Positions 8,546 through 16,999 of a stretch of 64,000 nucleotides of DNA are shown here, in pieces. The notes under the pieces were generated by a model. It did not search any database. It had not been told where the DNA came from and saw only the letters and a list, made by a program, of their open reading frames with translations. Numbering within the stretch: position 1 is the first letter of the stretch; every line of letters begins with the position of its first letter. Source of the stretch: Paenibacillus endophyticus. Lineage in GTDB: Bacteria; Bacillota; Bacilli; Paenibacillales; Paenibacillaceae. A program made the position numbers and the translations under genes. The DNA is taken from NCBI RefSeq assembly GCF_014192395.1, contig NZ_JACHXW010000002.1, forward strand, positions 310,001-374,000, written 5' to 3'.

Positions 8546-10210
8546 TTATTCTTGTGCTTTCATTTTTGCAAGATTAGCTTGCCATTTCTCTGTCTTGAAC
8601 GCCAGCAGCTTGTCGTAGCCGGCAGCTTGTGCGTCCTTCTCCGCTTGATCGAGTATAGCCAGCACTTCCGCATCATTTTTCGCGAACAACGCTTTCGCTC
8701 TAACCTCAAGATACATATCCTCGATACGTTGACGGATGATGCCTTCCTCTGTATCCGGCTGCGGATCGATATTAATAAATTCCGTAGCGTTGGATTGCGT
8801 TTTCCAAGTAATCTCGCGTTGGTAACGAGTCGACCAGTTTTGCTGCTCTACCGGAAGCGTTGCTTCGAATTTCGCTTTGGTCGTATCAAGGAATACCGTG
8901 TTGCCCACCCAGTTCAGGTTCGTCGTAATGGCTTGAAGCTTAGCCAGCTCGCCTGCGTCGGACGTGTATTTCTCCGTAAATATCGGCGTCTCGCCATCCG
9001 CTTCTACGCCATCCCAATAGATGCCTGGAGGTCCCCACATCAATGCGCTTTGGCCTTCTGCACCAGTCAGCCAATCATAGAATGCGAAGATCGCTTCTGG
9101 ATTTTTCGCTTTTTTCGTAATAACCGTTACGTTCCAACCAAGCATACCATAAGTGCCAGGGAAAACCTTGTCTTTGTCCATGCCTTCTTTATGAATCGGC
9201 CAAATCATGAAATAACCAGCTTCCGGATCGTTTTTCACGAGCTCGGCATGCGCTTGCATGGCAATTTCAGTCGGGCTTGCCGCTGCGAATACCGCAACGC
9301 GGCCTGTCATTACTTTTTCCGTAATTTGATCGATCGTTTGCGTCATTGCATCCTGCGTGATCAATTTCTCGCGGAACAGCTTCGATGTATACTGCACATA
9401 CTCACGGTATTGCGGATCAAGGAAGATCGAAGTCAGCTTGTCGCCGTTAGGCACGGCACGCATGCCCGGGAACTTCTGATCGTTTTCTTTGAATGCGGAG
9501 TACAGTACGTCAAGACCTTGTCCGTCCTTTGCCAAATGCGGCTCATATGGTACAACATTCGGATAGTTTTCTTTTACAAGCTTCAGGTAGCTGTATAGAT
9601 CATCCGTCGTTTCAAGCTTCGGCGAACCTAGCTCTGCATAGATCTTTTTATTTACGACATAACCAGCGTTGCCGTTAGGTTGTTTCGTATACCAGTTCGG
9701 GAACTGGTACAGCTTGCCGTCCTCGGAGCGAAGCATATTGATGCCTTCCTCGCCCAGCCACTTCTTCAGGTTAGGGTATTTGTCCAAATAGTCGTCGAAT
9801 GGTACAAGCATATCCGCGCTGCGAAGCTTCTCTACATCCACGCGCTCCAGCCAGATGGCATCAGGCAGGTCGCCGGTTGCGATCATCGTATTCAGCTTCT
9901 GAGGCGCCGCTCCGCCGGAGTGGATCGGTTTCACGTTAACCTTTTTCGTATCTCTGATCCATGTGCTGGTAATATCTCCGCCCCAAGCTGGCATCGTGTA
10001 CCAGTCGTAGTGGCCGTATAGCGTAAAATCAAGCTGCTCCTTGCCAAGTTCATAAACCGATGCCGGTTTGTTGCTGTTATTCGCATCCGCCGTATTGTTT
10101 GCCGTTTCTCCGTTATTCTTTGTGCCGCCATTGCTGCTGCAGCCAGCAAGCATGGAAACAGCCATAAATGCGGAGACGATAGGGACGAGCAGTTTACTTT
10201 TCGCTTTCAT
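8546..10210 (-). CDS. Extracellular sugar-binding lipoprotein, LplA type (importer A)
   Basis: A 554-residue lipoprotein with signal peptide and lipobox SMLAGC, then a low-complexity Asn/Gly/Thr linker and a large two-lobe solute-binding domain of the LplA/CUT1 long type (usual length about 500-560). Typical blocks are MIATGDLPDAIWLERVDVEKL near 115 and KAKNPEAIFAFYDWLTGAEG near 375. The start ATG at 10210 has AAAGGGGA 10 bases upstream; a TTG at 10231 would place the ribosome site inside the gene. The long subtype usually binds oligosaccharides of plant or host polysaccharides; the ligand cannot be read from sequence. Third gene of the importer operon. Confidence 0.93.
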   Translation of the reverse strand: MKAKSKLLVPIVSAFMAVSMLAGCSSNGGTKNNGETANNTADANNSNKPASVYELGKEQLDFTLYGHYDWYTMPAWGGDITSTWIRDTKKVNVKPIHSGGAAPQKLNTMIATGDLPDAIWLERVDVEKLRSADMLVPFDDYLDKYPNLKKWLGEEGINMLRSEDGKLYQFPNWYTKQPNGNAGYVVNKKIYAELGSPKLETTDDLYSYLKLVKENYPNVVPYEPHLAKDGQGLDVLYSAFKENDQKFPGMRAVPNGDKLTSIFLDPQYREYVQYTSKLFREKLITQDAMTQTIDQITEKVMTGRVAVFAAASPTEIAMQAHAELVKNDPEAGYFMIWPIHKEGMDKDKVFPGTYGMLGWNVTVITKKAKNPEAIFAFYDWLTGAEGQSALMWGPPGIYWDGVEADGETPIFTEKYTSDAGELAKLQAITTNLNWVGNTVFLDTTKAKFEATLPVEQQNWSTRYQREITWKTQSNATEFINIDPQPDTEEGIIRQRIEDMYLEVRAKALFAKNDAEVLAILDQAEKDAQAAGYDKLLAFKTEKWQANLAKMKAQE

Positions 10211-10294
10211 CTGTTTAAAATCCCCTTTCAAGCTCTTTTTTATATGTTCAAAGCTTACGCTCTAAACCACGCTACACACTACATTTAGTACCCG

Positions 10295-11191
10295 CTACTC
10301 TTTCAATGACCCAACGAGCACACCCTTGACGAAATACTTCTGCACGAATGGATAGACCATGATAATTGGAATGGTGGCCACCATCATTGTCGCCATTGAT
10401 AATGACTTGCTCGTAACTGTCCGCATCTTGGCTAATTGGCCTTGCGCAGCAGAATCGAGCTGTGACATCTGATCGGAGACGATGTTCGAATTCAGAATCT
10501 GTTTCAGCATCGTTTGTATAGGCAGCAGCTTTTCATTGGTGATGTAAATGCTTGGACCGAACCAGTCATTCCAATGAAAAACAGCGGTGAACAGCGATAG
10601 TGTCGCAATAACGGGACCGGAGAGCGGAACAACAATTCGGAAAAATATGCCCCAGTTGCCGCTTCCATCGATTTTGGCTGACTCCTCCAGACCTGCGGGC
10701 AAGCCTTGAAAGAAGGTACGGAATATGATCATATTCCACACGCTGACCAATGACGGGATTATGAATACCCAGAATGTGTTCATCAGGTGAAGCTCCCGTA
10801 TCAAGAGGAAGGAAGGAATTAACCCTCCGCTGAAATACATCGTAATGATACACAGAATCATATAAAATTTGCGGCCCATGAGCTCTTTTTTCGAGATGCC
10901 GTATGCGAATATGGCTGTCACTAGAATGGATGCTGCCGTACCCACAACCGTTCTGGCGATAGAGATGAGGAATGCGCCAACCAAACGCTCGTCCTTGAAT
11001 ACGATGCCGTAATTCTCCAGCGTCCATGACCGCGGCCAGAAGGTTACGCCTCCCATCGCTGTATCTATGCCGGCGTTAAAGGAAATGACCAGCGCATTCC
11101 AGAAGGGATAGAAGGTTAGAAAAGCCAATAGTGTGAGAATAATATAGATGGTTACCGTCATGATGCGGTCTCCGAAGCTAAGCCTGATCAC
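10295..11191 (-). CDS. Carbohydrate ABC transporter permease, LplC/YtcP type (importer A)
   Basis: A 298-residue CUT1 permease with about six membrane segments. The EAA motif is GLEESAKIDGSGNWGIFFRIVVPLSGP near 180-206, and the protein ends with VYPFVQKYFVKGVLVGSLKE, the diagnostic tail of this subfamily. It starts with GTG at 11191, chosen because GGAGG lies 5 bases upstream; the only nearby ATG is out of frame or internal. It forms the heterodimeric channel with the LplB-type protein encoded 34 bases upstream. Confidence 0.95.
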   Translation of the reverse strand: MIRLSFGDRIMTVTIYIILTLLAFLTFYPFWNALVISFNAGIDTAMGGVTFWPRSWTLENYGIVFKDERLVGAFLISIARTVVGTAASILVTAIFAYGISKKELMGRKFYMILCIITMYFSGGLIPSFLLIRELHLMNTFWVFIIPSLVSVWNMIIFRTFFQGLPAGLEESAKIDGSGNWGIFFRIVVPLSGPVIATLSLFTAVFHWNDWFGPSIYITNEKLLPIQTMLKQILNSNIVSDQMSQLDSAAQGQLAKMRTVTSKSLSMATMMVATIPIIMVYPFVQKYFVKGVLVGSLKE

Positions 11192-11225
11192 TGCATCCTC
11201 CGCCTTTCCGGGCTAATTGTATCGT

Positions 11226-12182
11226 TTACCACAAGCTGCTGCCGGCTCTGCGCGCCAGGTAGTTCGCCATCGTCAGTAGTCCGACGCTGATTACTGCTTT
11301 GAATAGGCCGACCGCCGTTGCGTAAGAATATCTGGAGCTTTGAATTCCGACTCGGTAAACGTAGGTATCAATTACATCCGATACGTCCCTGAGCACCGGG
11401 TTAACCGCCAACAGGAGAATATCCTCGAAACCCGCATTCAACAGATTGCCGATAGCCAGAATCATGAAGATCAGCACGACTGGCATAATGGATGGCAGCG
11501 TAATCAAGAAAATTTGCTTGAACTTGCTTGCCCCGTCCATGGAAGCCGCTTCGTACATGCTCGGATCGATACTTGCGATTGCAGCCAGATAAACGATGGA
11601 GCCAAAGCCGATTTCTTTCCATACCCCAGTCGATACGAGGATGGACCAGAACAATTCCGGAAGCGACAGGAAGTTGATCGGCTCCTCGATGAAATTCATT
11701 TTTTCCAGCAAAATGTTCACGCTGCCGTTATCCGTCGATAGCATCGACATGATAAGTCCTGCTACGATGACCCATGACATAAAGTGGGGCAGGTAGCTTA
11801 CGGTTTGCACAAGCCGCTTGAACATCATATTCTTCACTTCATTCAACATCAAGGCCAGCACGATCGGTGCCGGGAAGCCGATGCAAAATTTCAGCATGCT
11901 GATAACAACCGTGTTGCGCATGACCTCAAAAAACTCCGGAGAGCTGAAAAACATGTCGAAGTGCTTGAGGCCAACCCACTCGCTTGCAAAAAATCCTTTG
12001 AAAATGCTGTAATCCTGGAATGCCATTAAGACGCCGTACATCGGAATGTAGCTGAAAACAATGATCAGAAGCAATGCCGGAAGCACCATTAGCTGGATGT
12101 CCATTTGCTTCAAAAATCGCAGAAACGCATGTTTAGTTTTAGGTTTTTTAACGAGCTCTTTATTTACGGATAGCTGCGCCAC
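11226..12182 (-). CDS. Carbohydrate ABC transporter permease, LplB/YteP type (importer A)
   Basis: A 318-residue CUT1 permease: first membrane segment after a basic N-terminal tail, the typical YIPMYGVLMAFQDYSIFKG block near 47-66, and the EAA loop MYEAASMDGASKFKQIFLITLPSI near 213-236. GTG start at 12182 has AAGGGGGAT about 8 bases upstream. It is the first gene of the permease-permease-lipoprotein operon. No ATPase gene is present, as usual for importers that share an MsmX-type ATPase. The 277 bases upstream hold a dispersed repeat copy. Confidence 0.95.
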   Translation of the reverse strand: MAQLSVNKELVKKPKTKHAFLRFLKQMDIQLMVLPALLLIIVFSYIPMYGVLMAFQDYSIFKGFFASEWVGLKHFDMFFSSPEFFEVMRNTVVISMLKFCIGFPAPIVLALMLNEVKNMMFKRLVQTVSYLPHFMSWVIVAGLIMSMLSTDNGSVNILLEKMNFIEEPINFLSLPELFWSILVSTGVWKEIGFGSIVYLAAIASIDPSMYEAASMDGASKFKQIFLITLPSIMPVVLIFMILAIGNLLNAGFEDILLLAVNPVLRDVSDVIDTYVYRVGIQSSRYSYATAVGLFKAVISVGLLTMANYLARRAGSSLW

Positions 12183-12317
12183 TTACTCAATCCCCCTTGC
12201 TCTTGTTGTTCTTCTTGTATTCTATCTCGATCCCAAAACGACTAATAGCTATCTGAACAACTAAAAATGATACTTTTCAATCATCAAGGAAAGCGTCATC
12301 ATTTTTAAGTACAAGAA

Positions 12318-12418
12318 GAAACGGCTTCGCCGTCCTCTGCAAGAGGATGGTATCCGTTTCTCGTAGAAATAGATGCTTACTTTATCGCGTGAAACATATA
12401 AAGTCTTATATTGTAAAA
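12318..12418. repeat. Dispersed palindromic repeat, copy C
   Basis: Starts GAAACGG and returns with CCGTTTC at 12354-12360; between them are two small hairpins, CGGCTTCGCCG and TCCTCTGCAAGAGGA, so the left half can fold as a three-way junction. The right half, with CGTGAAACATATAAAGTCTT, matches the right half of copy A at 4617-4711. It lies in the gap upstream of importer A and downstream of the YheC/D gene. Confidence 0.75.
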
Positions 12419-12423
12419 AAAGA

Positions 12424-12450
12424 AGCAGATCCCGATTTTTCCGGACTGCT
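12424..12450 (-). terminator. Terminator after the YheC/D-like gene
   Basis: On the minus strand AGCAG/CTGCT plus an inner CCGG-type stem around an A-rich loop, followed by a run of seven or more T. It starts 10 bases past the stop codon of the YheC/D-like gene. Confidence 0.7.
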
Positions 12451-12459
12451 CCCAAATGT

Positions 12460-13239
12460 CTATTTGGCGTCGCGTCTGCCATAGCTTGCCGCAAAACGCT
12501 TCATTTTATCATAGGCTGCCCGGTCCAGCTGCTTAAGAGGATGGAACTGCGGGTGATTCGAATTAACCTCAAGCACCCAAAGCTGCTGCTCCTTGTCGTA
12601 AGCGAAATCGATGCCGAGCTCATGCATGCCTGCACGTTTTTTGCTCAATGCCCGAGCAATTCGCAGCGCAGCATCCGTTAAGCGGGTAATGCGGCCTGCT
12701 GTCTCCTCTGGAGACAATCCTTGCTCTAGGCCGAGCCTATTCATGGAATAAATTTTCCCGCCCTGATAATAATTCGTAACGATTTTGCTGCGGCCGCCGA
12801 CTTTGACCATAAAGCCCGTACAGACCCAGCTTCCTCCCGGCTTGCGCTGAACCATCGCCCGGATATCATAGGGGCATTCATTCACCTGGTCCAAATAAAT
12901 GCCCTTCTGGATAATGAGCTTTCGTCCTCCCTCCCTCAACAGCCGCTTATGCAGCCCATCTATCGATTCATAAGTGCGGCGAACTTGTTTTTTGCGGACG
13001 AGCTCATACAGCTCAAAGCCGGATTCAACCCGTTTCAGCTTGAATATGCCAATTCCCAGCGAGCCCACATCGGGTTTGACATACACCATATCAAAGCGTT
13101 CCAGCATCATTTGCAGGTTATTACGACTAAACCGGACCGTTTTCGGAACATAAGGCAACAGACTGCGATTAGCCGATAAATATTTGCAAACTAGCAGCTT
13201 CCCTCTTATATTGCGACTAGCATAGCTTTTTTTGTACAT
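12460..13239 (-). CDS. YheC/YheD family ATP-grasp protein (spore-coat associated family)
   Basis: A 259-residue protein of the YheC/YheD family, found as endospore-coat-associated proteins in Bacillus relatives. Seen in the sequence: KPDVGSLGIGIFKL near 60, LIIQKGIYLDQV near 120, a VQRKPGGSWVCTGFMVKVGG segment, and ELGIDFAYDKEQQLWVLEVN near 215, an ATP-grasp metal-binding end. The substrate of the ligase-like fold is unknown. ATG at 13239 is chosen because GGAGGTGA lies 7 bases upstream. The frame stays open for another 146 codons, but that stretch crosses a hairpin-rich spacer and the 93-bp tandem repeat, so it is not counted as coding. Single-gene unit with its own terminator. Confidence 0.88.
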   Translation of the reverse strand: MYKKSYASRNIRGKLLVCKYLSANRSLLPYVPKTVRFSRNNLQMMLERFDMVYVKPDVGSLGIGIFKLKRVESGFELYELVRKKQVRRTYESIDGLHKRLLREGGRKLIIQKGIYLDQVNECPYDIRAMVQRKPGGSWVCTGFMVKVGGRSKIVTNYYQGGKIYSMNRLGLEQGLSPEETAGRITRLTDAALRIARALSKKRAGMHELGIDFAYDKEQQLWVLEVNSNHPQFHPLKQLDRAAYDKMKRFAASYGRRDAK

Positions 13240-13435
13240 CTTCCATTCACCTCCATTTACTTTATGAACGGAGGATCTATAGCAATTGTACGTATGTTTA
13301 TAGACTGCAAATATAGTAAAACCAACCTTGCAAGGCTTTTCGAACCCCCCCAAACCCTCCCTTCCAAGGGAGGGCCCCGAGGCGCTGCGCCCTCTGGACA
13401 CCCGCAATTGACTAACGTTGGCTAGGCAGAGGCGA
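13240..13435. other. Non-coding spacer with GC-rich hairpin
   Basis: No gene is supported here. The notable element is the palindrome CCCTCCCTTCCAAGGGAGGG near 13365-13384, preceded by a run of C. The segment directly abuts the 93-bp tandem repeats. Confidence 0.5.
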
Positions 13436-13679
13436 TTTGGATGATACGTTTGTGTAGGATCGCTTTCGTCCCTGAAGGGACACGCTTTCATGCGTTGGAA
13501 GAGCCTAGCGTTCGTTTGACTGTGTAGCTTTGGATGGTACGTTTGTGTAGGATCGCTTTCGTCCCTGAAGGGACACGCTTTCATGCGTTGGAAGAGCCTA
13601 GCGTTAGATTGACTGTGTAGCTTTGGATGGTACGTTTGTGTAGGATCGCTTTCGTCCCTGAAGGGACACGCTTTCATGC
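13436..13679. repeat. 93-bp tandem repeat, about 2.6 copies
   Basis: Copies begin at 13436, 13529 and 13622, each starting TTTGGATG(A/G)TACG, giving an exact period of 93 bases; the third copy stops after about 57 bases at CTTTCATGC. Copies differ at only a few positions. Each unit holds the short palindrome GTCCCTGAAGGGAC. Because 93 is a multiple of three, one minus-strand frame stays open through all copies and would encode a 31-residue repeat. No start signal supports its translation. Confidence 0.9.
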
Positions 13680-13683
13680 ACTA

Positions 13684-13970
13684 AAAAAAGCAGGAAGAGG
13701 CTGACTCAAAAGGGGTACGCTCACTGAAGAAACAGCTCTCATAATCGAAAATAAGAAGAATATTCCATAGAAAAAGCGTTGCAGAGGGTTATCCTGCACC
13801 GCTTTTTTGAATTTTGGTCTATCGCTGATTTCTTCAGCAAATTGTGGTAACGGAGCATTTAAATGATTCTGGAGAAGCGTCAGCGGTCGTTTTTGTGAAG
13901 GGATTCCAACCTTTCTTCGTTGATTCAAAGGAATCCCTGAGCAAAGACGATCGGAAGAATATTTAAATGT
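13684..13970. other. Spacer, possible insertion-sequence end remnant
   Basis: About 290 bases without a convincing gene. At 13697-13711 the sequence GAGGCTGACTCAAAA resembles the terminal inverted repeats of some Firmicutes insertion sequences, recalled from memory rather than searched. An 84-codon minus-strand frame (13674-13928) has no recognisable domain. A 9-bp inverted repeat, AAAAAGCG..CGCTTTTTT-like, lies near 13771-13807. A degraded mobile element is possible but unproven. Confidence 0.25.
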
Positions 13971-14025
13971 GCAGTTTATTAGCTGTTTATTAGCAGTTTA
14001 TGTGCAGTTTATGTGCAGTTCGCTA
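13971..14025. repeat. 11-bp tandem repeat, five units
   Basis: Five consecutive 11-base units: GCAGTTTATTA, GCTGTTTATTA, GCAGTTTATGT, GCAGTTTATGT, GCAGTTCGCTA. The last unit overlaps the stop codon of the broken permease fragment. The 11-base period is close to one helical turn, so the T-runs lie on one face of the helix. Confidence 0.85.
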
Positions 14026-14200
14026 TTCCTTAACCGAGCCCATAACGAGGCCTTTGACGAAAAACTTTTGGAGGAACGGGTAGACGATTAGGATCGGGAG
14101 TGCGCCGATGAAAATTTGCGCTGATTTTACTGTTTTTTGCGAGATCAGCGCCAGATCAGCCGGGTTGATGCTCATCGAGCTCATATCGCACTCATTTCGT
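14023..14200 (-). pseudogene. Broken LplC/YtcP-type sugar permease, C-terminal fragment
   Basis: The minus-strand frame ending at 14023 encodes SAQIFIGALPILIVYPFLQKF and then FVKGLVMGSVKE, the diagnostic C-terminal tail of LplC-type permeases (compare VYPFVQKYFVKGVLVGSLKE in the gene at 10295). The preceding DMSSMSINPADLALISQKTVKS also matches the family, whose loop typically reads DLNPAELA-like before TVKSA. Only about 55 codons remain of roughly 295. No start or membrane segments 1-5 survive, so it is non-functional. Confidence 0.85.
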
Positions 14201-14279
14201 ACCGCCTTGCCTATAAGCTGGCGAATTACACAATTTTTATAAAAAAGGAGGCCGTGCGGCATGTAACATAAAGCGAAGG

Positions 14280-14350
14280 ATTAATGTTAGCGAGCGCCGC
14301 TAGGAATTCGACCTTCCCGAAGCAGAACTCCTTCCATACATCAGATACAA
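14280..14350 (-). pseudogene. Broken LplB/YteP-type sugar permease, internal fragment
   Basis: Read on the minus strand, this stretch translates to VWKEFCFGKVEFLAALANIN, which aligns with GVWKEIGFGSIVYLAAIASI of the intact LplB-type permease at 11226-12182. It lies just upstream of the LplC-type fragment, in the same order and strand as an intact importer. It is the second piece of one deleted two-permease operon. Confidence 0.75.
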
Positions 14351-14400
14351 TGACCGTGATGCTACGCTACGAATATATCAACCTGCAAAATCAAAACATA

Positions 14401-14448
14401 GTAGAAATATAGAGAAAGTTGGCGAAATGATATCCTTTCCTATATTTC
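14401..14448. repeat. Dispersed palindromic repeat, copy D (right half only)
   Basis: It matches 4761-4808 (copy B) at about 45 of 47 positions, including the AAATATAG..CTATATTT stem and inner GAAAG..CTTTC stem. The left AAACGG half is absent. It lies between the permease debris and the GH35 terminator. Confidence 0.85.
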
Positions 14449-14453
14449 AAAAA

Positions 14454-14492
14454 AAACCGGAGTCTCGGCATGACGCCCGAAATTCCGGTTTT
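14454..14492 (-). terminator. Terminator after GH35 gene
   Basis: On the minus strand AAACCGGA and TCCGGTTT close a stem extended by TCGG/CCGA, followed by a run of eight or more T. It begins 7 bases past the GH35 stop codon. Confidence 0.85.
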
Positions 14493-14498
14493 CTATGA

Positions 14499-16814
14499 TT
14501 AGTTAAAAGCTTGATATAAGGCTACGGTATAATACGGGATCGGCTCAATCGCATGGAATACCGCAATTTCCACGCCTTCGAACCGCTCAACGAGCGCTTG
14601 GTTCACGAAGGTGTGCACCGTTCCTTTGCGTAGGGGCGTAATCGACAGATGCAGCTGCTTATGCTCCAGGTCATCCTTGAATTGCTTCAGTCCGATCGGC
14701 CAAGCTTCCCCGTAATGAATATGGTCCGTAAGCAGCTGGTTATCTAGGTAAGCAGCCGCTACGTCGCCATCGTATGCCACTTTCAGGAAGACATCCGAAA
14801 CATGGTTTGGCCAGTTGGTATCAAGCTCGACAAGGGCGCTTCTCTCCAGCGGCTTACTCACCGTTAGCGCAGGCTCGTAAGCCGGTACCTCAATCAAGTA
14901 CGTTTGAAATAACCCTTCCCGCTTCGCTTGAACTGCCCCCATGCTTGCCAGCAAAGCCTTCTCCGGCAGAGCAGGCGCAATGGATACGCTCCAGCTTGCT
15001 TTTCCTTCAGAAGTCGCAACGAGACGCTCGTCCTTTGCGTAAAGGCGGCTGTCGCTGATCACAAGCCTGTCCTCGCCCCATAGCCGGAATTTATAGGTTT
15101 GAAGCGTCTCTTCTCTAGTTAGAACGAGTACGCTCACCTTTTGGCCATTCGTCAGCACCACTGTGAACGCATGCTCTTTGCCGACTTGCGGCGTAACGAC
15201 GATCGCATTAGCTTCCTCAACAGCCTGCGACGCGTCCAGCTCAACGGATGCAACGCTCGTACGACTGAATACAAGCTCGGCCGCAAGCGACGGATGCGCA
15301 TAAAAGACAAGCACAGGCTGCCCATCCATGTTCAGCTTCGTAAGCGGTTGAACGGTTGCGCTCACGATGAGCGCCCCTTCCAATTCGATGTTGAAAGGCA
15401 GCACCGCGCTCACATCCCGCTTTAATGTGAGATGTCCCGCGTGCGGGAAAGCGACTTTACCCTGCGCCGTATCCAGCTCGATCCGTACGCCTTCACGGTC
15501 AGGAAGCTCCAGATGATCTTGGAAGTTGTTCAAGAACAAGAAGCCCGATCCGTCCTTCTGCCGAACGCACCAGCGCAGCGACTCCGTGTCTTCCGGGTGG
15601 ATAGCCGACTGTCCTTCCGGCAGCACCGTACCCATCGGCGCCAATACCGAGCCGAATGCATCCATAAACAAAGACAACGAGCGGATACGGTCATAGGATT
15701 TGCCGACTCGCCCGAATTCACCTAGCGGTGATTGGTAGTCGTAAGTGATTTTCGGAAGACCGTATTCGTTAAGAAAGCCATGCTTCCCTACCGGATTGGA
15801 GCCGCCGTGGTACATATAATAGCCTAACAGATTGCTGCCGCTGGCCAGCTTGACCAGCGTCATCGCTTCCACGCTCTCTGCGCTTACATTCGGACGGGCA
15901 GTATAGCTGACCTGCATGCCGCCCGCCATCTCGCAATAAGCGACGGGATAATCAAGCGTATCGTAGTTGACTTCCTCGGACGGCTTCACATGCAAATCGC
16001 GGTAAATGTACTCGCCGCTCGGCGGCTGATTCGGAATCCAAGGCGTATACGCATAGCCTGCAAGCATCGGCAGCGTATCGGTCTCCGGCACGGCTGCCCC
16101 GCCCCATGCTGTAGCTGTGAAGAACATCGGCGTAATGCCAGCCTCCTCCGCGATTCGGCGCAGCTCGGCCAAATGCGAGTTGCCGCCTTTCCCGGAGCTC
16201 ATGAAAACGCCGGCCTTATAGGCCCATGAATCGAGCGGAGCACCGCAGTGCATATACTCATTCTCCAGCTGGACGGCAATGACCGGTCCGCCTTCGGCGA
16301 ACAGGCTGCCTTTGACTTGCTTCGCAATTTGACGGTAAAGACGCTTGGCATAGAAAAGGTACAATTCATCATTCGAGCGAATTTCAAGCGGTTTGTCGAA
16401 TACCCAGTCTGGAATGCCGCCATTTCTTACTTCACCGTGGCAGAAAGGTCCGATGCGCAGCACAAGCGGCAGCTCATGCTTCGCGCAGAGATCTACGAAA
16501 TGACGCAGATTGCGATTCTCGCTCCAATTAAAAATGCCCTCCTCTTCCTCGTGATAGTTCCAGAAGATATAGGTAGCGATAACATTCACGCCGCCCGCCT
16601 TCATCTTCAGCAGCTCTTCCTCCCAGTGCAAATAAGAGAATCTCGAGAAGTGGAATTCGCCAACGACCGGAATAATGGGCTGATCATTGCGCAGCATATA
16701 GAAATTGGTAAATCCAAAGCTTTCGCCTTTTGGGTTCGAGCCTTTGTTGCCAGCCAGCTTGCCTGGCTTAATCTCTTTATTCGGTCCGTCTAGCTTAAGC
16801 GAGTAAGTGGTCAT
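14499..16814 (-). CDS. Glycoside hydrolase family 35, beta-galactosidase-like
   Basis: A 771-residue protein without signal peptide, so probably cytoplasmic. The N-terminal TIM barrel (about 40-330) has the GH35 signature blocks PVVGEFHFSR, WEEELLKMKAGGVNVIATYI and LRIGPFCHGEVRNGG. The acid/base is Glu186 in VQLENEY; the nucleophile is probably Glu295 in YCEMAGG. The rest is beta-rich and family-typical. GH35 enzymes remove terminal beta-linked galactose from oligosaccharides. ATG at 16814 has AGGAGGAAT about 8 bases upstream; a longer frame to 16886 lacks a site. A terminator follows. It lies downstream of the galactoside genes on the same strand but with pseudogene remnants between them. 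Confidence 0.92.
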   Translation of the reverse strand: MTTYSLKLDGPNKEIKPGKLAGNKGSNPKGESFGFTNFYMLRNDQPIIPVVGEFHFSRFSYLHWEEELLKMKAGGVNVIATYIFWNYHEEEEGIFNWSENRNLRHFVDLCAKHELPLVLRIGPFCHGEVRNGGIPDWVFDKPLEIRSNDELYLFYAKRLYRQIAKQVKGSLFAEGGPVIAVQLENEYMHCGAPLDSWAYKAGVFMSSGKGGNSHLAELRRIAEEAGITPMFFTATAWGGAAVPETDTLPMLAGYAYTPWIPNQPPSGEYIYRDLHVKPSEEVNYDTLDYPVAYCEMAGGMQVSYTARPNVSAESVEAMTLVKLASGSNLLGYYMYHGGSNPVGKHGFLNEYGLPKITYDYQSPLGEFGRVGKSYDRIRSLSLFMDAFGSVLAPMGTVLPEGQSAIHPEDTESLRWCVRQKDGSGFLFLNNFQDHLELPDREGVRIELDTAQGKVAFPHAGHLTLKRDVSAVLPFNIELEGALIVSATVQPLTKLNMDGQPVLVFYAHPSLAAELVFSRTSVASVELDASQAVEEANAIVVTPQVGKEHAFTVVLTNGQKVSVLVLTREETLQTYKFRLWGEDRLVISDSRLYAKDERLVATSEGKASWSVSIAPALPEKALLASMGAVQAKREGLFQTYLIEVPAYEPALTVSKPLERSALVELDTNWPNHVSDVFLKVAYDGDVAAAYLDNQLLTDHIHYGEAWPIGLKQFKDDLEHKQLHLSITPLRKGTVHTFVNQALVERFEGVEIAVFHAIEPIPYYTVALYQAFN

Positions 16815-16999
16815 TAATATGATTCCTCCTGTAATAACAGTTGATTTATAGCAACTCGGTCCATTCTGAGAATAGGTGGATTGCATTTGATTGCCCTGCG
16901 TATTCGTTCGTCCGTGTTATCGTAACAAACTGACGGTTGCCGTTACAGGGCATATTCACAACATATTGGTTGCTTATTCAACCACAATGGATCAGGCTG
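16815..16999. other. Intergenic stretch upstream of GH35
   Basis: It should hold the GH35 promoter. No consensus hexamer pair was identified with confidence. An imperfect repeat of ACTGACGGTTGCCGTTACAG type is visible near 16929-16947. Confidence 0.3.

Noticed and set aside
8444..9598. 384-codon plus-strand frame
   Set aside because: It is antisense to the well supported importer A lipoprotein gene and terminator, with no recognisable domain or ribosome site.
13239..13677. N-terminal extension of the YheC/D-like protein through the 93-bp repeats
   Set aside because: The strong GGAGGTGA site at the internal ATG 13239 and the non-coding character of the spacer and repeats argue against it; the frame is open only because the period is divisible by three.
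13436..13679. CRISPR array
   Set aside because: The units are contiguous without variable spacers, 93 bases long, and there are no cas genes in the window.
13674..13928. 84-codon minus-strand frame as a transposase gene
   Set aside because: No DDE or other transposase motif could be recognised; only a weak terminal-repeat-like sequence supports a mobile element.
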